Below are positions 34,456 to 37,346 of a stretch of 37,346 nucleotides of DNA, piece by piece. A program made the position numbers and the translations under genes. Position 1 is the stretch's first letter, and each line of letters begins with the position of its first letter. The notes beneath the pieces were generated by a model. The model saw only the letters and a program-made list of their open reading frames with translations, ran no database searches and had not been told where the DNA came from. The DNA is from Bacteroidaceae bacterium (GTDB lineage: Bacteria > Bacteroidota > Bacteroidia > Bacteroidales > Bacteroidaceae): positions 1 through 37,346 of the forward strand of contig JAFNXL010000030.1 in NCBI GenBank assembly GCA_017379075.1. Reading direction: 5' to 3'.

Positions 34456-34490
34456 GATAAAATTATTGATTTAAATTAATTAATTTGGCG

Positions 34491-34498
34491 CAAAGATA
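34491..34498 (-). promoter_or_regulatory. candidate -7 box of the peptide transporter/nhaC pair
   Basis: On the minus strand TATCTTTG, an exact TAnnTTTG match. The upstream partner is weak (TTTC, 34520-34517, spacer 18). Transcription would begin near 34485, about 30 bases before the ATG at 34455. Confidence 0.5.
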
Positions 34499-34540
34499 AC
34501 GAAAAATAATGAATCTGAAACCCATCAATGGAAATTTTCG

Positions 34541-34548
34541 TAATTTTG
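34541..34548 (+). promoter_or_regulatory. candidate -7 box of the SulP gene
   Basis: TAATTTTG matches TAnnTTTG. A TCTG at 34514-34517 is the nearest -33-like partner, with an overlong 23-base spacer. Transcription start near 34555 would give a leader of about 37 bases to the ATG at 34592. It is arranged divergently to the -7 box at 34491. Confidence 0.45.
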
Positions 34549-34591
34549 CACTCCATTTTCAGCTTACACACCTAAAAAAGAGAAGAAAATA

Positions 34592-36334
34592 ATGAAAGGA
34601 TTTGGTTTGAAGCCCTCATTGATAGACAGTTTGAGGGGGTACAGCCGCGAGATGTTCATGAAGGATCTCATGGCTGGCATTATTGTAGGTATTGTGGCGC
34701 TCCCCCTTGCCATCGCATTTGGTATCGCCAGTGGCGTAACACCCGAGAAGGGAATCATCACGGCCATCATCGCCGGTTTCCTCATTTCCCTGTTGGGAGG
34801 TTCCAAGGTACAGATCGGAGGTCCCACGGGAGCTTTCATCGTTATTATATATGGTATTGTCAACAATCCCGAATACGGATTGCAGGGTCTGCTCATCGCC
34901 ACCATTCTGGCCGGAGTCATCCTTGTGGCGTTGGGTGCGTTCCGCCTGGGTGCGCTCATCAAGTTCATCCCCTATCCCATCATCGTGGGTTTCACAGCCG
35001 GTATTGCCGTCACCATCTTCACCACACAGATGGGCGACATCCTCGGTCTCACCCAAGAGGCGGTCAGCCAGACTGGTGAGGCCATCCGCATACCGCTGAA
35101 GACGCCTGGCGATTTCATCGGCAAGTGGATCTGCTATGCCCAGCACATCTCCACCTTCAATGTTTGGAACTTCATCGTGGCCATCGGCAGCTTGTTGCTC
35201 ATCATCTTCACGCCCATGGTCACCCGCCGAATTCCCGTACTCAACAAGATTCCCGGCTCGCTCTATGGCATTATGCTCGGCACCGCGGCCGTACTCATTA
35301 TGAAAGAGTTCTTCGGCATCACCGGCATTGACACCATTGGCGACCGTTTCCAAATCCAGTCTCAACTGCCCGATATGGTAGTGCCCGACATCACTTTCGA
35401 ACTGATTCAGAAGCTCATGCCCGTGGCCTTCACCATTGCCATCCTCGGTGCCATTGAGAGTCTGCTCAGTGCAGCCGTGGCCGATGGCGTTACCGGAGAC
35501 AAGCACGACAGCAACATGGAACTCATCGCCCAGGGAGCGGCCAATATCATCACACCCCTCTTCGGCGGCATCCCCGCAACCGGTGCCATTGCCCGCACCA
35601 TGACCAACATCAACAACGGCGGTCGCACACCCATTGCCGGAATCATCCATGCCGTGGTGCTCATGCTCATTCTGCTCATTCTCATGCCTTATGCCGAGTA
35701 CATCCCCATGGCTTCTCTGGCGGCCGTACTGGTCATCGTCAGCTATAACATGAGCGGCTGGCGCACCCTGAAGAGTCTTATGAACAACCCCAAGAGCGAC
35801 ATCCTGGTGTTGCTCACCACCTTCTTCCTCACCGTCATCTTCGACCTCACCATCGCCATTGAAGTGGGTCTCATCACCGCTTGCGCCCTCTTCATGAAGC
35901 GCATCATGGAGACCACAGAGATCAGTGTCATCAACGATGAAATCAATCCCGGCGATGAAATGGGCTTGAGCCATGTCCATGACAGTCTGGCCATTCCCGA
36001 AGGTTGTGCCGTATATGAGATCAACGGCCCCTTCTTCTTCGGCATCGCCAACAAGTTCGATGAGTTGCAGGCCAACATCGGCCACGAGAAGCCCCGTGTC
36101 CGCATCATCCGCATGCGCAAAGTGCCGTTCATCGATTCCACGGGCATCCACAACCTCACCAACCTCATCCGCATGAACCAGGAAGACGGCATCCACATCA
36201 TCCTTTCCGGTGTCAGCCCCAAGTTGCATAAGCAGCTCGAGAAGGCGCGCTTCTACAACCTCATTGCGCCGGACCACATCTGCCCCCACATTGACATCGC
36301 GCTGGAGAAAGCCCGCGAGTTTTTGGCAAAGTAA
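34592..36334 (+). CDS. SulP-family inorganic anion transporter with STAS domain
   Basis: A 580-residue membrane protein of the SulP (sulfate permease/bicarbonate transporter) family. The N-terminus DLMAGIIVGIVALPLAIAFGIASG is a strong family mark, as is GGSKVQIGGPTGAFIVI. About 12-14 helices span residues 25-430, and a STAS domain covers about 460-580 with the conserved FIDSTG. Substrate could be sulfate, bicarbonate or another anion; the closeness of many bacterial members makes bicarbonate/sulfate equally possible. The gene is visibly richer in G+C than the left part of the window (32 of 60 bases in 35401-35460) with strong preference for codons ending in C, which suggests high expression. 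It is transcribed away from the peptide transporter and ends in a clear terminator. Confidence 0.93.
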   Translation: MKGFGLKPSLIDSLRGYSREMFMKDLMAGIIVGIVALPLAIAFGIASGVTPEKGIITAIIAGFLISLLGGSKVQIGGPTGAFIVIIYGIVNNPEYGLQGLLIATILAGVILVALGAFRLGALIKFIPYPIIVGFTAGIAVTIFTTQMGDILGLTQEAVSQTGEAIRIPLKTPGDFIGKWICYAQHISTFNVWNFIVAIGSLLLIIFTPMVTRRIPVLNKIPGSLYGIMLGTAAVLIMKEFFGITGIDTIGDRFQIQSQLPDMVVPDITFELIQKLMPVAFTIAILGAIESLLSAAVADGVTGDKHDSNMELIAQGAANIITPLFGGIPATGAIARTMTNINNGGRTPIAGIIHAVVLMLILLILMPYAEYIPMASLAAVLVIVSYNMSGWRTLKSLMNNPKSDILVLLTTFFLTVIFDLTIAIEVGLITACALFMKRIMETTEISVINDEINPGDEMGLSHVHDSLAIPEGCAVYEINGPFFFGIANKFDELQANIGHEKPRVRIIRMRKVPFIDSTGIHNLTNLIRMNQEDGIHIILSGVSPKLHKQLEKARFYNLIAPDHICPHIDIALEKAREFLAK

Positions 36335-36355
36335 AGTAAGTTTATATCAATACAG

Positions 36356-36390
36356 ACAGTAGGGACCTCATACGTTCCTACTGTTTTTTT
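36356..36390 (+). terminator. intrinsic terminator of the SulP gene
   Basis: ACAGTAGGGAC (36356-36366) pairs with GTTCCTACTGT (36374-36384) through 11 pairs including one G-T, with a seven-base loop, followed by seven T (36384-36390). It begins 21 bases after the stop codon. Confidence 0.92.
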
Positions 36391-36437
36391 ATGCAGTTTT
36401 GATGGTAGTTTGAGTCCGTTTAGCAAAATTTTGTTCA

Positions 36438-36657
36438 GATACAAGTAAAATTGTTTTTTAGCTTAACTGAAAAAGTTTTTTGTCAACGATAAAAAGTTCA
36501 TCCCAAGCCTTGGGATGTACGTTTCAAGCTTTGGGATGTACGTTCCAAACCTTGGGATATACATCCCAAAGCTTGGGACAAAACTTTCTCCACTGAGAAA
36601 GAACTTTTTCACCACTGTCCTACAACAGTTTAGCTACTATGTTTCAACAATATTCTA
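36438..36657 (+). repeat. structured repeat element, copy 2: 58-base leader, four 21-base palindromic units, collinear tail
   Basis: Second copy of the element at 6186-6405. The 58-base leader (36438-36495) is almost identical to copy 1. The four units are at 36496-36516, 36517-36537, 36538-36558 and 36559-36579. Unit 1 has a perfect core TCCCAAG-C-CTTGGGA; unit 2 keeps all seven pairs if three T-G/G-T wobbles are allowed; units 3 and 4 keep six of seven. The arm sequence differs from copy 1 (CCAAG/CTTGG here, CCAAC/GTTGG there), yet pairing persists. The flanks TGAAAAAGTTTTTTGTC and GAGAAAGAACTTTTTCA are inverted repeats with 15 of 17 positions alike. It lies past the SulP terminator. Confidence 0.85.
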
Positions 36658-36789
36658 ATATTGTACCATTTTGTGCGTATAATTAGGGCGAAAAACATCG
36701 TCTGCAAAGGTGGGGAGATTCAAATACCGAGGGACTTTCATGTCCCTGGATCAGTTGCCGACACCCGTCTTACAGACACCAGAACCAAA

Positions 36790-36876
36790 ACTCACAACCC
36801 ATCACTCACTACTCATTACTCAATGCTCATCACTCACTACTCATCGCTCACAACTCACCACTCATATATATATATA
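36790..36876. repeat. low-complexity CTCA/CACT tract ending in a TA run
   Basis: A tract with almost no G on the plus strand made of variants of CACTCA, CTACTCAT and CTCACAACTCA. The 17-mer CATCACTCACTACTCAT occurs exactly twice (36800-36816 and 36828-36844). It ends with a TA dinucleotide run at about 36865-36876. Slippage-prone and probably variable in length between strains. The adjoining stretch 36658-36789 holds only a small AGGGAC/GTCCCT hairpin and nothing else I can name. Confidence 0.75.
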
Positions 36877-36918
36877 ATAATGTGTAAAACCACGTTTTGA
36901 AAAAAAGATGTTAATTTT

Positions 36919-36949
36919 TTTGACACATTAGAAAAAAATGTTAACTTTG
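36919..36949 (+). promoter_or_regulatory. Bacteroidetes-type promoter for the right-edge secreted protein gene
   Basis: TTTG (36919-36922), a 19-base spacer, and TAACTTTG (36942-36949): exact matches to the -33 and -7 boxes at the best spacing. Transcription should start near 36955, leaving a leader of about 110 bases before the ATG at 37064. Confidence 0.8.
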
Positions 36950-37063
36950 ACTAAAAATATCCTAAAAAGGGGTAAAATAACGTGCGAAAAGAGCAGAAAA
37001 ACCCTCCTGCTCCGCTTGCACAAAGAATTAATTATCAAGAGGGTAACTTTAAAAATCATTGCT

Positions 37064-37346
37064 ATGAGGCAAAAAAACTTCTTCTCTCTGTTTACTGCCA
37101 TCACGATGATGTTCGCATTCCTGCTCCCCGGCACAGCGCTGGCACAGGACAATGCTGACATTTTCGGCCTGAATGACGGTTACAGAAACAACACTACCAT
37201 CGAACAGATGGAAGATGGTTCGTGGGTGATTACCACCATAGGCGGAGACCCCTATGTGGCATCCACTGGTTTGAATCGCGACCTCACCGAGGCCGAGACC
37301 ACTCTTACTTTCGAGTATCAGGCAACTCAGGAAGCCGAGCTCGAGT
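37064..37346 (+). CDS. secreted protein of unknown family, partial at right edge
   Basis: The frame opens with ATG at 37064 and has no stop before the window ends (94 full codons). Residues 1-27 form a clear signal peptide (MRQKNFFSLFTAITMMFAFL, cleavage after ALA). The mature start contains ADIFGLNDGYRNN and later GSWVITTIGGDPYVAST and TLTFEYQ, a pattern of beta strands as found in secreted carbohydrate-active or adhesin-like proteins. I do not recognise the family from this piece. It has a strong promoter and a long leader. It could be a surface glycan-degrading enzyme, but that is only a guess from the signal and strands. Confidence 0.75.
   Translation, partial: MRQKNFFSLFTAITMMFAFLLPGTALAQDNADIFGLNDGYRNNTTIEQMEDGSWVITTIGGDPYVASTGLNRDLTEAETTLTFEYQATQEAELE

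Noticed and set aside
34616-36289. 557-residue open frame antisense to the SulP gene
   Set aside because: It exactly shadows a well-supported transporter gene, has a low-complexity Asp/Glu/His/Gly composition, and results from the strong C-ending codon preference of the sense gene.
36661-36900. 79-residue frame through the low-complexity tract
   Set aside because: Mostly Thr/His/Ser from simple repeats, no signal or domain, and it ends just before a promoter for another gene.

Overview
The window looks like chromosomal DNA of a Bacteroidetes, most likely a Prevotella-like gut or oral member of the Bacteroidales. The evidence is: promoter-like pairs of TTTG and TAnnTTTG (the Bacteroidetes -33/-7 consensus) instead of -35/-10 boxes; a tmRNA whose tag reads GENTYALAA; a DUF5103/type IX secretion plug-like protein; a free-standing AICAR transformylase; and an exopolysaccharide operon with a long multi-SLBB export protein and no Wzc-type kinase. 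I ran no database search. All family assignments come from motifs and gene order.

Left part (1-6528). A minus-strand pair encodes a secreted esterase-like alpha/beta hydrolase and a 3-keto-disaccharide hydrolase-like lipoprotein cut by the left edge. A plus-strand group follows: a GH16 endo-glucanase, then an AT-rich trio of a GT-C-like membrane glycosyltransferase, a UbiA-family protein resembling decaprenyl-phosphate phosphoribosyltransferase, and a HAD-IB phosphatase. The trio looks like a device for making a polyprenyl-phosphate-linked pentose and transferring it outside the membrane. It ends in a noncoding repeat element and a strong hairpin.

Exopolysaccharide operon (6529-19402, minus strand). 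In transcription order: initiating sugar-phosphate transferase, SLBB outer-membrane export protein, Wzz-like chain-length protein, Wzy-like polymerase, Wzx-like flippase, an FrhB-like iron-sulfur protein, a polysaccharide pyruvyl transferase, a GT4 glycosyltransferase, a WbsX/GH99-like protein and a second GT4. Spacing is tight, with several overlaps. One promoter-like pair lies upstream of the first gene and a terminator-like hairpin follows the last.

Middle (19565-21600). A promoter drives the tmRNA gene ssrA. The AICAR transformylase purH follows only 27 bases later, then a tiny very basic protein. A 62-base nested palindrome closes the region.

Minus-strand transport and metabolism block (21612-34455). 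One run of seven genes encodes, in transcription order, a small secreted protein, a D-2-hydroxyacid dehydrogenase, a DUF5103 protein, an AmpG-like MFS transporter and a complete RND efflux pump (adaptor, pump, TolC). A separate pair encodes a POT-family peptide transporter and an NhaC antiporter.

Right end (34592-37346). A divergent, GC-rich SulP anion transporter with a STAS domain ends in a clear intrinsic terminator. Then come a second copy of the noncoding repeat element, a low-complexity tract, a very good Bacteroidetes promoter and the start of a secreted protein cut by the right edge.

The most unusual signal is the pair of repeat elements (6186-6405 and 36438-36657). Each has a nearly identical 58-base leader, then exactly four contiguous 21-base units with hairpin-forming cores, then a collinear tail. 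The hairpin arms differ between the copies but stay base-paired, and the imperfect units are mostly rescued by G-U pairs if the plus strand is the RNA.
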